A DNA stretch of 64,000 nt from CAZEHS01 sp964511875 (lineage in GTDB: Bacteria > Bacillota > Clostridia > Peptostreptococcales > Acidaminobacteraceae): the NCBI GenBank assembly GCA_964511875.1, contig CAZEHS010000002.1, forward strand, positions 23,943 through 87,942, in the 5' to 3' direction. The position numbers and the translations under genes were made by a program. Shown here in pieces: positions 42,642-52,041 of this stretch. Numbering within the stretch: position 1 is the stretch's first letter; each line of letters opens with the position of its first letter. The notes beneath the pieces were generated by a model. That model was not told the DNA's origin and searched no databases. It worked only from the letters and a program-made list of their open reading frames with translations.

Positions 42642-44321
42642 ATGGCAGAATTCAAAACAGACGTGCAGATCGCACAGGAAGCAAAAATGCAGCCCATCAA
42701 GGATGTAGCAGCAAAGCTGGGGCTCACAGAGGACGATCTGGAGTTATACGGGAAATATAAAGCTAAGATCCACCTGGACGTAATGGATAGGCTAAAGGAT
42801 AAGCCCGACGGGAAACTGATTCTTGTCACTGCCATCAACCCTACTCCAGCCGGTGAAGGGAAGACAACTACCAATGTCGGCCTGTCCATGGGATTGAACA
42901 AAATCGGAAAAAAAACCTTCACTGCACTTCGTGAACCATCATTGGGCCCTTGTTTCGGGGTTAAGGGCGGCGCAGCAGGCGGTGGATACGCACAGGTTGT
43001 TCCGATGGATGATATCAACCTTCACTTTACCGGGGACATTCACGCTGTTACTACGGCCAACAATCTTCTAGCTGCTCTTATAGACAACCATATTTATCAG
43101 GGAAACACCCTGGACATCGATTCTAAGCGTATTGTATGGCGTCGCGCCATTGACATGAATGACCGTGCTCTGCGTAATATCATAGTGGGCATGGGCGCTA
43201 AGGGAGACGGAATAATCCGTCAGGACGGCTTCGATATTGCCGTAGCATCCGAAATCATGGCAATCCTATGCCTGTCAACCAGCATGAAAGACCTGAAAGA
43301 GCGTCTTGCCCGCATGGTAGTCGCTTATACGAATGATAAGAAACCAGTTACAGCCGGTGAGTTGGAAGCCACCGGGTCCATGGCTCTGCTCCTCAAGGAT
43401 GCATTGATGCCTAACTTGGTTCAAACTCTTGAAAACACACCTGCGTTAATCCACGGGGGTCCGTTCGCTAATATTGCTCATGGCTGCAATTCAGTGGTTG
43501 CAACCACGATGGCGCTGAAACTGGCAGACTATGTTGTTACCGAAGCAGGATTCGGTGCCGATCTTGGCGCTGAGAAATTCTTCGACATCAAATGCAGGTA
43601 TGCAGGACTCAAGCCCGCCGTGACTGTAATCGTAGCTACAGTCCGAGCACTGAAGAATCACGGGGGCGTCAAGAAGGATGATCTCGGCAAAGAGAATATG
43701 GAAGCTCTTGCTAAAGGCTTCGAAAATCTCGAAAAACAGATTCAGAACGTCCAGCTTTTCGGTGTCCCTGCCGTAGTGGCAATCAATGCATTTCCACTGG
43801 ATACGCCGCAGGAGCTTGCATTCGTAGAAAGCCGCTGTAAAGAGCTGGGAGCCGATGCGGTCCTCAGTGAAGTATGGGCCAAGGGCGGTGAAGGCGGAAT
43901 TGAATTGGCTAAGAAAGTGGTTGAAATCGCTGAAAGCGGAAAGGCAGCTTACAAGCCTCTTTATGAACTGGATATGGCGCCAAAAGCGAAAATCGAGAAA
44001 ATCTGCATGGACATCTATGGAGCAGATGGTGTGGATTTCACCGCCAAAGCCCTTCAGGACATTGCCAAACATACAGAGGACGGTTTTGGACACCTTCCCA
44101 TCTGTATGGCAAAGACTCAGTACTCCCTTTCTGATGATGCAAAGAAACTGGGCCGTCCCACAGGCTTCAAAGTTACCGTACGCGAAGTGAAGCTATCCGC
44201 CGGTGCCGGATTCCTTGTCGCCCTGGCCGGAGAAATCATGCGTATGCCTGGCCTTCCAAAAGTACCGGCTGCCAACAAGATCGATATCCTTGAGAGCGGT
44301 GAGATTGTAGGTCTGTTTTAA
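42642..44321 (+). CDS. fhs: Formate--tetrahydrofolate ligase
   Basis: The 559-residue protein is full length for the family. It has the nucleotide-binding loop TPAGEGKTTTNVGLSMG (near residue 67) and EPSLGPCFGVKGGAAGGGYA. It makes 10-formyl-THF from formate, THF and ATP, the one-carbon step of acetogens, purinolytic and many fermentative Clostridia. It could also use formate from GRE chemistry, but there is no direct evidence. AGGAGGAG precedes the ATG. Confidence 0.98.
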   Translation: MAEFKTDVQIAQEAKMQPIKDVAAKLGLTEDDLELYGKYKAKIHLDVMDRLKDKPDGKLILVTAINPTPAGEGKTTTNVGLSMGLNKIGKKTFTALREPSLGPCFGVKGGAAGGGYAQVVPMDDINLHFTGDIHAVTTANNLLAALIDNHIYQGNTLDIDSKRIVWRRAIDMNDRALRNIIVGMGAKGDGIIRQDGFDIAVASEIMAILCLSTSMKDLKERLARMVVAYTNDKKPVTAGELEATGSMALLLKDALMPNLVQTLENTPALIHGGPFANIAHGCNSVVATTMALKLADYVVTEAGFGADLGAEKFFDIKCRYAGLKPAVTVIVATVRALKNHGGVKKDDLGKENMEALAKGFENLEKQIQNVQLFGVPAVVAINAFPLDTPQELAFVESRCKELGADAVLSEVWAKGGEGGIELAKKVVEIAESGKAAYKPLYELDMAPKAKIEKICMDIYGADGVDFTAKALQDIAKHTEDGFGHLPICMAKTQYSLSDDAKKLGRPTGFKVTVREVKLSAGAGFLVALAGEIMRMPGLPKVPAANKIDILESGEIVGLF

Positions 44322-44371
44322 AGAGTAAATTTTCATCTGTGACATCTGTGGAAAAGGTCTTAATCTTATTT

Positions 44372-44410
44372 GAAAGCCTGACGTATAGTTCTTCGCGTCA
44401 GGCTTTCTTT
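44372..44410 (+). terminator. Intrinsic terminator of fhs
   Basis: A 12-bp stem GAAAGCCTGACG / CGTCAGGCTTTC (44372-44383 with 44396-44407), then a T-rich tail. Confidence 0.85.
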
Positions 44411-44505
44411 CAATGAAGCGACGGCGTTTCCCTTAGTGTATTGCCCAGACAAAAATGAACGTGTATAGTTAATAGAAGAATAACAGAAAAAGGCTGGCGG
44501 ATCTT

Positions 44506-47430
44506 ATGACCATAGGAATCATCTGGCAAGGCTCCCCATATATCACCCGGGGCGGACAGCGTGTCATTTTCCCCTTCCGTAAGGCGGAGGCATTGTTTTA
44601 TTATCTGGCGATAGAAAAAAGAGCGACCCGGGATCGGTTGCTTGCTTTGCTATGGGCAGATATGGATGAAGGAACCGCCCGAAAAAATCTGAGGAACGGG
44701 CTTTACATCATCCGGAAGGTCATGGGAGAAGAACTGATCCTGACCCCGAGCCGTGAAATGGTGGAATGGAATCCTGAAATACAGGTTGAGGCGCTTCAGG
44801 GGCACGGTGAATTCCTGGAGGGCTTTGTGGTCAAGGATGCTGATGGATACGAAGGTTGGTTGGATTTTCAGCGCCAGACCCGTCGGGAAGAGGAGCGTCA
44901 CATTCTGACGGAAACCATTCAGCAAAGGGATCAGCTGGAAAACCGCAGGCAGGCACTGCACAGGCTTATTGAACTGGATGAATACGATGAAGTGTCATAC
45001 CGGCTTCTGATGCAGGATTACAGCGACTCCGGACAGGTGCATAGGGCGTTGGAGCTCTATCAGAGCCTGGTTCTGAAGCTGAGACTGGATTTGGAAATCC
45101 AGCCTGAAGAACAGACTGCCGCCCTCTATGAGAATCTCCTGCGTGTGAAAACACGGCAGCATGAATCGGCAAAGCCGCAGAAAAACTATTTTTACGGCCG
45201 TGAATCGGAGCTGGCTGCATTGAATGTTCAGTGGAACCGGTTTTGTTCAGGTGAAGATGCTTGCTCAGTCCTGATTCACGGGGAAGCAGGAATCGGGAAA
45301 TCTGAAATACTCAGACAATTTCTGTCCATGGTGGATCTTAAAGGTATAAGACACTTCAGTGCAAGCTGTTATGCCACAGAAGAAAGCGCATACTACCGTC
45401 CCTGGGAGGGTATATATCGTGAAGTTCAGAGCCTTGCCGTCGGAGGATCCAAGGAGGTCGGAGCCCCTATCGAGAAGGACGGTCTGTTAAACGAAAAGGA
45501 CCTGCTGAACAGGCTTGTGGCTGAGGCAGAGAAAACCCCTATCCTTCTTAGCTTTGAGGATATCCACTGGGCTGATTCCATGAGTTTGAATCTGATGACA
45601 CGGCTCCTGCTGAAAGTACGGAACAATCGGATCCTTATGATTCTGACCAGTCGTGTCGGGACATGGCAGGAACTGGGGCCTTTGCTGACAGAAGGACGCA
45701 AGGAGAACCTGTTGACTTGTTTGCCATTGAAACGATTCAATCCCGATGAAACCAGAGAATTTGCTCAGGGCTACCTGAAATCCTCCGGATCAAAGGCAGT
45801 CGCCGAGAATTTATATAAGGAAACAGAAGGGAATCCTTTCTTCGTGGTCGAATATCTCAATCACGTGAAAAAACAGGGAACACCTGGAATGATCACTCCC
45901 CGAATGCAGGATGTTCTCTTATCCAGGCTGGCACGGATACGGCCGGAATCATTGAAGATCCTGGATCTGGTTTCCGTCTTCAGGGATAAGGTTCCGCTAG
46001 GTGTATTGTCCGAAATCAGCGGTCGGGATGAAATGGACCTTGTTGATCTTCTGGATGAACTTTATCAGGCGGATCTGCTGCGTGAAGGTCTGGGGACTGA
46101 TGGTGACGTGGAGTTGTTTTTCACTCATCAGAAGCTCCGGGATTTTGTCTATGAACGGCTCAGTGAATCAAAACGCAGGATTCTTTTCCGTAGAATAGGG
46201 GAGCTGCTGGCTCTTAGATACCAAGAGGCCGGAAGAATCAGATGGGATTTGCTTGATTACTATTTTGAAAAAGCCGGAGAACGGTCCCGTGCCTTGGGAT
46301 GCGGGCTTAACAATCTGTACGACTATCTGGAAGCGACATATGAGACCTTTCCGGTTCTGCCGGGAAGGGAAGGTCCGGAAATAGAAACGTTTTTTTCAGA
46401 GGAAGATCTTGGCGTTGAGCTGAAGCGGCTTGAGGAAAGGCTGAAGCTCCTCGAAAAACGGGAAGGTATAGATAAATCCAGAGTGCATAGGTTGCAATGG
46501 CTTCATATGGATGCTCGGTACCATATCAAGATCGGTTCCTACGTGCAGGGGCTGAACGCTTTGGAAGAATTGAAGCAGCTTGCCGCAGAAGCGAAGGACC
46601 CCGTATGGCAGGTGAAGGCAGGATTTCAGGAAATATTCTACTGCATCAATGCCCACAGGACTGCTCAAATGGAACTGGTAGTTGATGAAACACTTGAAAT
46701 AGCGATTCAATCGCATATGGAACTTGAGACTGCCATTCTCCTGCGACTGAAGGGATTTCACCGGATCCTTGTCGGTGCCTATGATGACGGGGATATCTGC
46801 CTTACAGATTCTCTGCACCGATTTCAGCGCTTTGAACAGCCCAAAAGGTATGCCTTGAATATCGCCGCCGTTTATTATTATCTTGGTGAGAGCAGACGGT
46901 TCAGAAAACAGTGGGATGATGCTCAAAACTACTACACTGAAGCGATTCATCTGTGTCAGGATATCGGACAGGAAGGAAGACTGACTATATTTTATACCCA
47001 AGCCGGTCATGGAGCCTATGAAAGCGGTGATCTCGGCAGAGCGGATGATTGTTTCCGGAAGGCTCTCCAGCTTTACGGCAATTATGATTTCAGATGGGGC
47101 AGGTCAACTGCCTGCGGTTTTCAGAGTCTGATCCGTTTCAGGCAAGGAAACGCCAAAGAGGCTCTGACACTCATGGAAGAAGCAATGCTCCATGCCAAAC
47201 GGCTGGGAAATCCTTACGAAATGGGGCTGTGCAACCGAGTAAGGGTAGAGATGCGGACTCTATGCAAAGAGGCTCCTAAGCAGGATGCATATGTCAAAAA
47301 ACTTACAGCACTGACGGATTCATTGCTTGATATCCCCTCGGAGCCCTTAGGGGATCGGTGCTACGAAATAGATGTCACCGAACGGATCAGAGAATTGTCA
47401 TACAGCCGGTCACCGCATATTGCGGAATAA
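44506..47430 (+). CDS. Large BTAD-type transcriptional regulator with AAA ATPase domain and TPR-like repeats
   Basis: The 974-residue protein has, in order: a winged-helix DNA-binding domain (residues ~1-90); a bacterial transcriptional activator domain (BTAD, ~95-220; YRLLMQDYSDSGQVHRALEL); an AAA_16-type NTPase with Walker A IHGEAGIGKSEIL (near residue 260) and Walker B-like PILLSFEDIHWADS (near 345); and a long helical C-terminus with TPR-like units. SARP/LuxR-LAL-like proteins of this size integrate a metabolite signal with ATP binding. The target is unknown. It lies between fhs and ilvE. Confidence 0.9.
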   Translation: MTIGIIWQGSPYITRGGQRVIFPFRKAEALFYYLAIEKRATRDRLLALLWADMDEGTARKNLRNGLYIIRKVMGEELILTPSREMVEWNPEIQVEALQGHGEFLEGFVVKDADGYEGWLDFQRQTRREEERHILTETIQQRDQLENRRQALHRLIELDEYDEVSYRLLMQDYSDSGQVHRALELYQSLVLKLRLDLEIQPEEQTAALYENLLRVKTRQHESAKPQKNYFYGRESELAALNVQWNRFCSGEDACSVLIHGEAGIGKSEILRQFLSMVDLKGIRHFSASCYATEESAYYRPWEGIYREVQSLAVGGSKEVGAPIEKDGLLNEKDLLNRLVAEAEKTPILLSFEDIHWADSMSLNLMTRLLLKVRNNRILMILTSRVGTWQELGPLLTEGRKENLLTCLPLKRFNPDETREFAQGYLKSSGSKAVAENLYKETEGNPFFVVEYLNHVKKQGTPGMITPRMQDVLLSRLARIRPESLKILDLVSVFRDKVPLGVLSEISGRDEMDLVDLLDELYQADLLREGLGTDGDVELFFTHQKLRDFVYERLSESKRRILFRRIGELLALRYQEAGRIRWDLLDYYFEKAGERSRALGCGLNNLYDYLEATYETFPVLPGREGPEIETFFSEEDLGVELKRLEERLKLLEKREGIDKSRVHRLQWLHMDARYHIKIGSYVQGLNALEELKQLAAEAKDPVWQVKAGFQEIFYCINAHRTAQMELVVDETLEIAIQSHMELETAILLRLKGFHRILVGAYDDGDICLTDSLHRFQRFEQPKRYALNIAAVYYYLGESRRFRKQWDDAQNYYTEAIHLCQDIGQEGRLTIFYTQAGHGAYESGDLGRADDCFRKALQLYGNYDFRWGRSTACGFQSLIRFRQGNAKEALTLMEEAMLHAKRLGNPYEMGLCNRVRVEMRTLCKEAPKQDAYVKKLTALTDSLLDIPSEPLGDRCYEIDVTERIRELSYSRSPHIAE

Positions 47431-47454
47431 TATAACCATGGAGGTCATATCATC

Positions 47455-48477
47455 ATGAACAAAGTTGATTTGGATTGGGGTAAATTAGGATTTTCGTATA
47501 TGAAAACGGATTTCCGCTACATCTCTTACTGGAGAGACGGTGCGTGGGATACCGGGAAGCTGGTGACTGACAACACATTGACAATCAGCGAAAGCTCCAC
47601 AGCGCTTCATTACGGTCAGCAGTGTTTTGAAGGTCTTAAGGCATATACTACGAAAGATGGCCGAATACAGCTCTTCAGACCGGATCAGAATTCCGCCCGT
47701 ATGAACGCCAGCTGCCGCCGTCTCCTTATGCCGGAAATACCAGAGTACAAATTCATAGATGCCTGCGTGCAGGTGGTAAAAGCAAACGAACATTTCGTAC
47801 CGCCTTACGGTTCCGGTGCTACCCTGTACCTGCGGCCTTACGTAATCGGGGTTGGTGATAATATCGGCGTCAAGGAAGCTCCTGAATACATTTTTGCAGT
47901 ATTCTGTCTCCCGGTCGGACCATACTTTAAGGGTGGAATGGCACCTGTTGATTTCATGATTTCCGATTATGACCGTGCGGCTCCTCAGGGAACAGGTGCT
48001 GCTAAAGTCGGCGGAAACTATGCAGCCAGCCTGTTGTCACATAAGCAGGCTGTTGAACGGGGGTTTGCAGACTGCATTTATCTGGATCCTCAAACCCATA
48101 CAAAGATTGAAGAGGTGGGCGCAGCCAACTTCTTCGGCATCACTCATGATAATAAATTCGTTACACCAAAATCTCCCTCAATACTCCCCAGCATCACAAA
48201 GTACTCTCTGATCCATGTGGCCAAGGAATACCTTGGTCTGGAAATTGAAGAGCGTGATGTATTCATAAGCAATCTTGGAGAGTTCAAGGAGGCTGGAGCC
48301 TGCGGTACCGCTGCTGTGATCACACCGATCGGAGGCATCGAATATCAGGGTAAACTCCATGTGTTCCATAGTAAAACCGAAGTGGGTCCTGTGACGAAAA
48401 AGCTCTATGATACCCTTGTCGGCATTCAGATGGGGGATCTGCCTGCACCGAAAGGCTGGATGGTGGAAGTTAAGTAA
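47455..48477 (+). CDS. ilvE: Branched-chain amino acid aminotransferase
   Basis: The 340-residue fold-type IV PLP enzyme of the long (BCAT-type) branch has ALHYGQQCFEGLKAY, LYLRPYVIGVG, the PLP Lys184 in GAAKVGGNYAAS and GTAAVITPIGGI. It transfers amino groups between Leu/Ile/Val and 2-oxoglutarate. GGAGGTCAT precedes the ATG. The CCA-adding enzyme gene follows after 14 bp, so a shared transcript is likely. Confidence 0.95.
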   Translation: MNKVDLDWGKLGFSYMKTDFRYISYWRDGAWDTGKLVTDNTLTISESSTALHYGQQCFEGLKAYTTKDGRIQLFRPDQNSARMNASCRRLLMPEIPEYKFIDACVQVVKANEHFVPPYGSGATLYLRPYVIGVGDNIGVKEAPEYIFAVFCLPVGPYFKGGMAPVDFMISDYDRAAPQGTGAAKVGGNYAASLLSHKQAVERGFADCIYLDPQTHTKIEEVGAANFFGITHDNKFVTPKSPSILPSITKYSLIHVAKEYLGLEIEERDVFISNLGEFKEAGACGTAAVITPIGGIEYQGKLHVFHSKTEVGPVTKKLYDTLVGIQMGDLPAPKGWMVEVK

Positions 48478-48491
48478 CAGAGGGTGATTGA

Positions 48492-49847
48492 GTGAAAGTG
48501 AACATGGATATCAGTAAAATCCCAAAAGGGGCTCTGGACATCATTAATACCATGGAAACAGCCGGTCATGAAGCATGGCTTGTGGGCGGCTGTGTCCGTG
48601 ACATTCTTTTGGGGCGGGCTCCCGAGGACTGGGATATTACCACGAACGCTCTGCCGGAGGACGTCCAGCGCTGTTTTACCCGTACGGTCCCCACTGGTAT
48701 CGCACATGGTACGGTGACGGTGATTTTGGATGGTGAACCTTACGAGGTGACCACATACCGCTCTGAATCAACCTACAGCGATTTCCGTCGTCCTGATGAG
48801 GTGACTTTTGTTGCGGATATCGAAGCGGATCTGGCCCGGCGGGATTTTACCATCAACGCTCTTGCCTGGCATCCCATACGTGGCCTGATCGATCCTTTCG
48901 GGGGCCAACGGGATCTGACAGAAGGGATGGTCCGGGCCGTGGGAAATCCAGATGAGCGGTTTCGGGAGGATGCTCTGCGCATGCTGCGGGCTGTCCGTTT
49001 TGCGGCACAGCTGGACTGCGATGTTGATCCTGAAACTTTGAAAGCCATAGCTTCCCTTGCCCCCAACATCCTGTATGTCAGTGGGGAGAGGATCCGAATG
49101 GAGTTGGATAAATGGCTGATGTCCGGTGCTCCCCGCCGCTGGGGACTTTTAAGGGAAAGTGGCTTGATGCGGTGGGTATTGCCGGAACTGGACCGCTGCT
49201 TTGACATCCCGCAAAATACTCCCTGGCATCTGCACAATGTGGGGGTTCATACTCTGGAAGCTGCCGCAGCCGCAGAGCCGAACCAGGTTGTACGGTGGTC
49301 ATTGCTGCTCCATGATCTTGGTAAGGCCGAAACCTGGTTTACAGATGAAACCGGCCGGGATCACTTTTATGGACATGAAGTGCATAGTGAAATGCTAGCG
49401 GGTGTTGTCCTGGACCGGCTCAGGTGGGGCAACGGAATCCGCCGTCGGGTACTCAATCTTGTGAAACACCATGACAGGGATATCGTCCCAGCCGCAAAAT
49501 CAGTGCGCCGTGCCATCATTGCCATTGGAAATGATGATTTTCCTTACTGGCTCTCTGTGCGCCGGGCCGATCTTCTGGCGCAGAACCCGATAATGGCAGA
49601 CCCTGCTCTTGCTGTTCTGAGCCAGATTGAGAGCTTCTATGAACAGATCATGGATCAGGATCACTGCCTCAGCATCCGGCAACTGGCCCTCACCGGAAAG
49701 GATCTGATGGGCCTGGGGATTCCCCAGGGGCCTGAGATAGGAAGAATCCTCACCGCTCTGCTGGCATGGGTTGTGGAGGAGCCAGGACGCAATGACAGGG
49801 ATCACCTGTTGGAACAGGCTGAAATCCTCCAACATAAAGCTCAATAA
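48492..49847 (+). CDS. cca: CCA tRNA nucleotidyltransferase with HD domain
   Basis: The 451-residue class II enzyme has WLVGGCVRDILLGRAPEDWD with the catalytic DxD, RRDFTINALAWHP, RFREDALRMLRAVRFAAQL, and a C-terminal HD domain (LLHDLGKAETWF, GHEVHSEMLA). It adds or repairs the 3' CCA of tRNA. GTG 48492 is used, preceded by GAGGGTG at 5 bp; GTG 48498 is a reasonable alternative and ATG 48504 a less well spaced one. Confidence 0.93.
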   Translation: MKVNMDISKIPKGALDIINTMETAGHEAWLVGGCVRDILLGRAPEDWDITTNALPEDVQRCFTRTVPTGIAHGTVTVILDGEPYEVTTYRSESTYSDFRRPDEVTFVADIEADLARRDFTINALAWHPIRGLIDPFGGQRDLTEGMVRAVGNPDERFREDALRMLRAVRFAAQLDCDVDPETLKAIASLAPNILYVSGERIRMELDKWLMSGAPRRWGLLRESGLMRWVLPELDRCFDIPQNTPWHLHNVGVHTLEAAAAAEPNQVVRWSLLLHDLGKAETWFTDETGRDHFYGHEVHSEMLAGVVLDRLRWGNGIRRRVLNLVKHHDRDIVPAAKSVRRAIIAIGNDDFPYWLSVRRADLLAQNPIMADPALAVLSQIESFYEQIMDQDHCLSIRQLALTGKDLMGLGIPQGPEIGRILTALLAWVVEEPGRNDRDHLLEQAEILQHKAQ

Positions 49848-49869
49848 AACTTTTTTTGAAGTCATGAAA

Positions 49870-49935
49870 ATACTCCCCATTCGGCAACAGATTAATCATT
49901 TCATCTGTCGTCCTTACGGGGAGTATCTTTTTTTT
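49870..49935. terminator. Terminator between cca and dapB
   Basis: Outer stem ATACTCCCC / GGGGAGTAT (49870-49878 with 49918-49926), inner stem ACAGAT / ATCTGT, then a long T-run. Confidence 0.85.
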
Positions 49936-49956
49936 TGGGCACGTTTTTTTCGATGA

Positions 49957-50763
49957 TTATTTCCGTTTCGTCACAAAAACATCCTCCACACAGTATATCC
50001 CCGGGCCTTTACCCTTAAGGAATTCAGCACAGTCCAGGGCTCCCTCGGCGAAACAGCGCAGGCTGTGAGCATGGTGTGTGATCTCCAACCTTTCACCCAT
50101 AAGTCCGAACATCACGGTATGGGTACTTGCAATGTCGCCTGCCCTAAGGGAATGGTATCCGATCTCTCCTTCGGATCGCTGGCCATGTCCTTTACGGCCG
50201 AAAACCGCTGATTTTTCCCAGTCCTGGCCGGTTGCTGCACAGATGGCTCGGCCAAGTTCCTTTGATGTACCGCTTGGTGCATCCAGCTTGTCATGGCCGT
50301 GCATTTCTATGAGTTCGATGTCCGCAGTTTGGTGGAGTTCTTTTGCTGCTTCGGCCAGAAGCTGTTTCATCAGGTAAATCACCCGTGATGTGTTCGCTGC
50401 ATGAAGGACAGGAACCACCTTGGAGGCTTTGATGAAAAGATACTGATCCACCTCTGAGAATCCAGTAGTGCCGCAGATCATGGCAACACTGTGTTTCATC
50501 GTCTGTTCAACAGCTAACCTGGCCACTTCAACGGTTGAGAAATCAATCAGGACATCCGCATTTTCAAGCGCCTCATCCCAATTGTCTGTTATCAGTACCC
50601 CCAAGGGTCTGCCAACTCCGCAAACATGGCCTGCATCCTGTCCGATATAATCCCTCCCTGTGGGGGCAATGACAGAAGTCAGGGACAAATGCGGCCTGGC
50701 AGCGATGGCCTGTACGATCAGTGATCCCATTTTACCCCTGGGGGCTGTTACGGCGATTCGCAT
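49957..50763 (-). CDS. dapB: 4-hydroxy-tetrahydrodipicolinate reductase
   Basis: The 268-residue protein has an N-terminal NAD(P)-binding loop (VTAPRGKMGSLI, where Ala-Pro-Arg is unusual for the GxxGxMG motif), the CGTTGF box, and the active-site EMHGHDKLDAPSGTSKELG. It reduces dihydrodipicolinate in lysine and diaminopimelate synthesis. AAGGAGA precedes the ATG. It stands alone, with no dapA adjacent. Confidence 0.95.
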   Translation of the reverse strand: MRIAVTAPRGKMGSLIVQAIAARPHLSLTSVIAPTGRDYIGQDAGHVCGVGRPLGVLITDNWDEALENADVLIDFSTVEVARLAVEQTMKHSVAMICGTTGFSEVDQYLFIKASKVVPVLHAANTSRVIYLMKQLLAEAAKELHQTADIELIEMHGHDKLDAPSGTSKELGRAICAATGQDWEKSAVFGRKGHGQRSEGEIGYHSLRAGDIASTHTVMFGLMGERLEITHHAHSLRCFAEGALDCAEFLKGKGPGIYCVEDVFVTKRK

Positions 50764-51310
50764 AAAGGTCTCCTTTCATACTGGGGAGTTTCAGAAATAT
50801 TCGATATGTTGAGCATAGCATACACCTATAATTTATACCAGAGAGAGAAAACAGACAATATGTGGCACTGTTGGCGATTTTGGTTACCAATTATGCAATT
50901 GGGTTAATTTGTCCTAAATAAATTCATAAATTATTTTCTGTGGATTAAATAATTAATACGTTCTAATAGCAATTTTAAGGGAATTACAGACATATATAAG
51001 CTAAATATGCATAAAAAACAAATAATGATAAAGTGAATTCGAAATGCTTATGGGCAGATGGATAGGTTGTAACAATAAATTTCCAGTATCGTTTTGTTCA
51101 CATGGAATGGGGTACGAACAGAGCAGATACCAGCGATGGCAATTGATGGATTTATTATGACTGTTGTACGAAGTTAAGAATATTAAATGAGAATAGACTT
51201 CGGGGTTATATCATCAAGAGGAGTTATAAGGGGGTGGGAAGAACGACTAAACTGTTATGAATGTATTCATGTGGAATGTGCTGGGTGTAACAATTAGAGG
51301 AGGAACAGAG
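50764..51310. other. AT-rich intergenic region (~550 bp)
   Basis: No convincing coding frame, RNA or hairpin. The stretch is markedly AT-rich compared with dapB and marks the left edge of the accessory secreted-protein block. It must contain the promoter of the following gene, but no consensus pair stands out. Confidence 0.5.
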
Positions 51311-52039
51311 ATGAAGAAAAGTGGACTGAATTTGAAAAGGTTAGTTTCATTTATTCTAATTTGCATGATTGTTACATCTCTTAGTTTGGCGCATTCGGGA
51401 AGGACGGATTCTAGCGGAGGTCACAAAGATAACCAGAACGTAAGTGGATTGGGATACTATCACTTCCATTGCGGAGGTCATCCACCTCATTTGCATGATG
51501 GTGGTGTATGCCCATACGCCAGTTCATCAAATGTTCCTACTGTGACTCCAAAAATACCCGTTAGCACTCCAATTAAGCCTATTGTGATTGCTCCTGTGGT
51601 TCCCGTTGTTCTCAGTGAAATTTGCGTTAGAGTAAATGGGCAAAAGGTGCTGATGATAGATGCACCACCATTTGTTGAGAATGGCAGAACCTATGTGCCT
51701 GTAAGAGCAGTGTTAGAAGCGTATGGAGTGGATTCAATTGCATGGGAAGCACCTTTTGTAATCGTTAAGAAGAGTGATGTAACACTAAGGATTCCGGTAG
51801 GACAGAATTACATTGACAAGAATGGTAGTCAGTTAGCAGTAGATTCTCCTGCAATGATTAGGGAGTCAAGAACATGTTTGCCTATCAGAGCAGTAATAGA
51901 AGCACTTGGCGGTACAGTAGGTTGGGATGCGAACACAAGAACAGTAATAATAACTAGGTCAACAGTGACATCAACAACATCCCTGAGTAACTTGAAAGTC
52001 AGCTTCATCGATGTTGGACAAGGTGACTCGGTTTTTTAG
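51311..52039 (+). CDS. Secreted YHYH-motif / copper-amine-oxidase-N-domain protein, 5' part of a frameshifted gene
   Basis: The 242-residue product has a signal peptide (residues ~1-27, ending SLSLAH) and a His-rich YHYH-type motif (SGRTDSSGGH, GLGYYHFHCGGHPPHLHDGG). A Pro/Val-rich linker and a copper-amine-oxidase N-terminal-like domain follow (VENGRTYVPVRAVLEAYG; TCLPIRAVIEALGGTVGWD). It then enters a ComEC-like metallo-hydrolase (VSFIDVGQGDSVF) and stops after a T6 run (52032-52037). One more T would join it to the next frame. ATG 51311 follows AGAGGAGG. It is either a broken gene, a phase-variable gene or a sequencing error. Confidence 0.8.
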   Translation: MKKSGLNLKRLVSFILICMIVTSLSLAHSGRTDSSGGHKDNQNVSGLGYYHFHCGGHPPHLHDGGVCPYASSSNVPTVTPKIPVSTPIKPIVIAPVVPVVLSEICVRVNGQKVLMIDAPPFVENGRTYVPVRAVLEAYGVDSIAWEAPFVIVKKSDVTLRIPVGQNYIDKNGSQLAVDSPAMIRESRTCLPIRAVIEALGGTVGWDANTRTVIITRSTVTSTTSLSNLKVSFIDVGQGDSVF

Positions 52040-52041
52040 AT

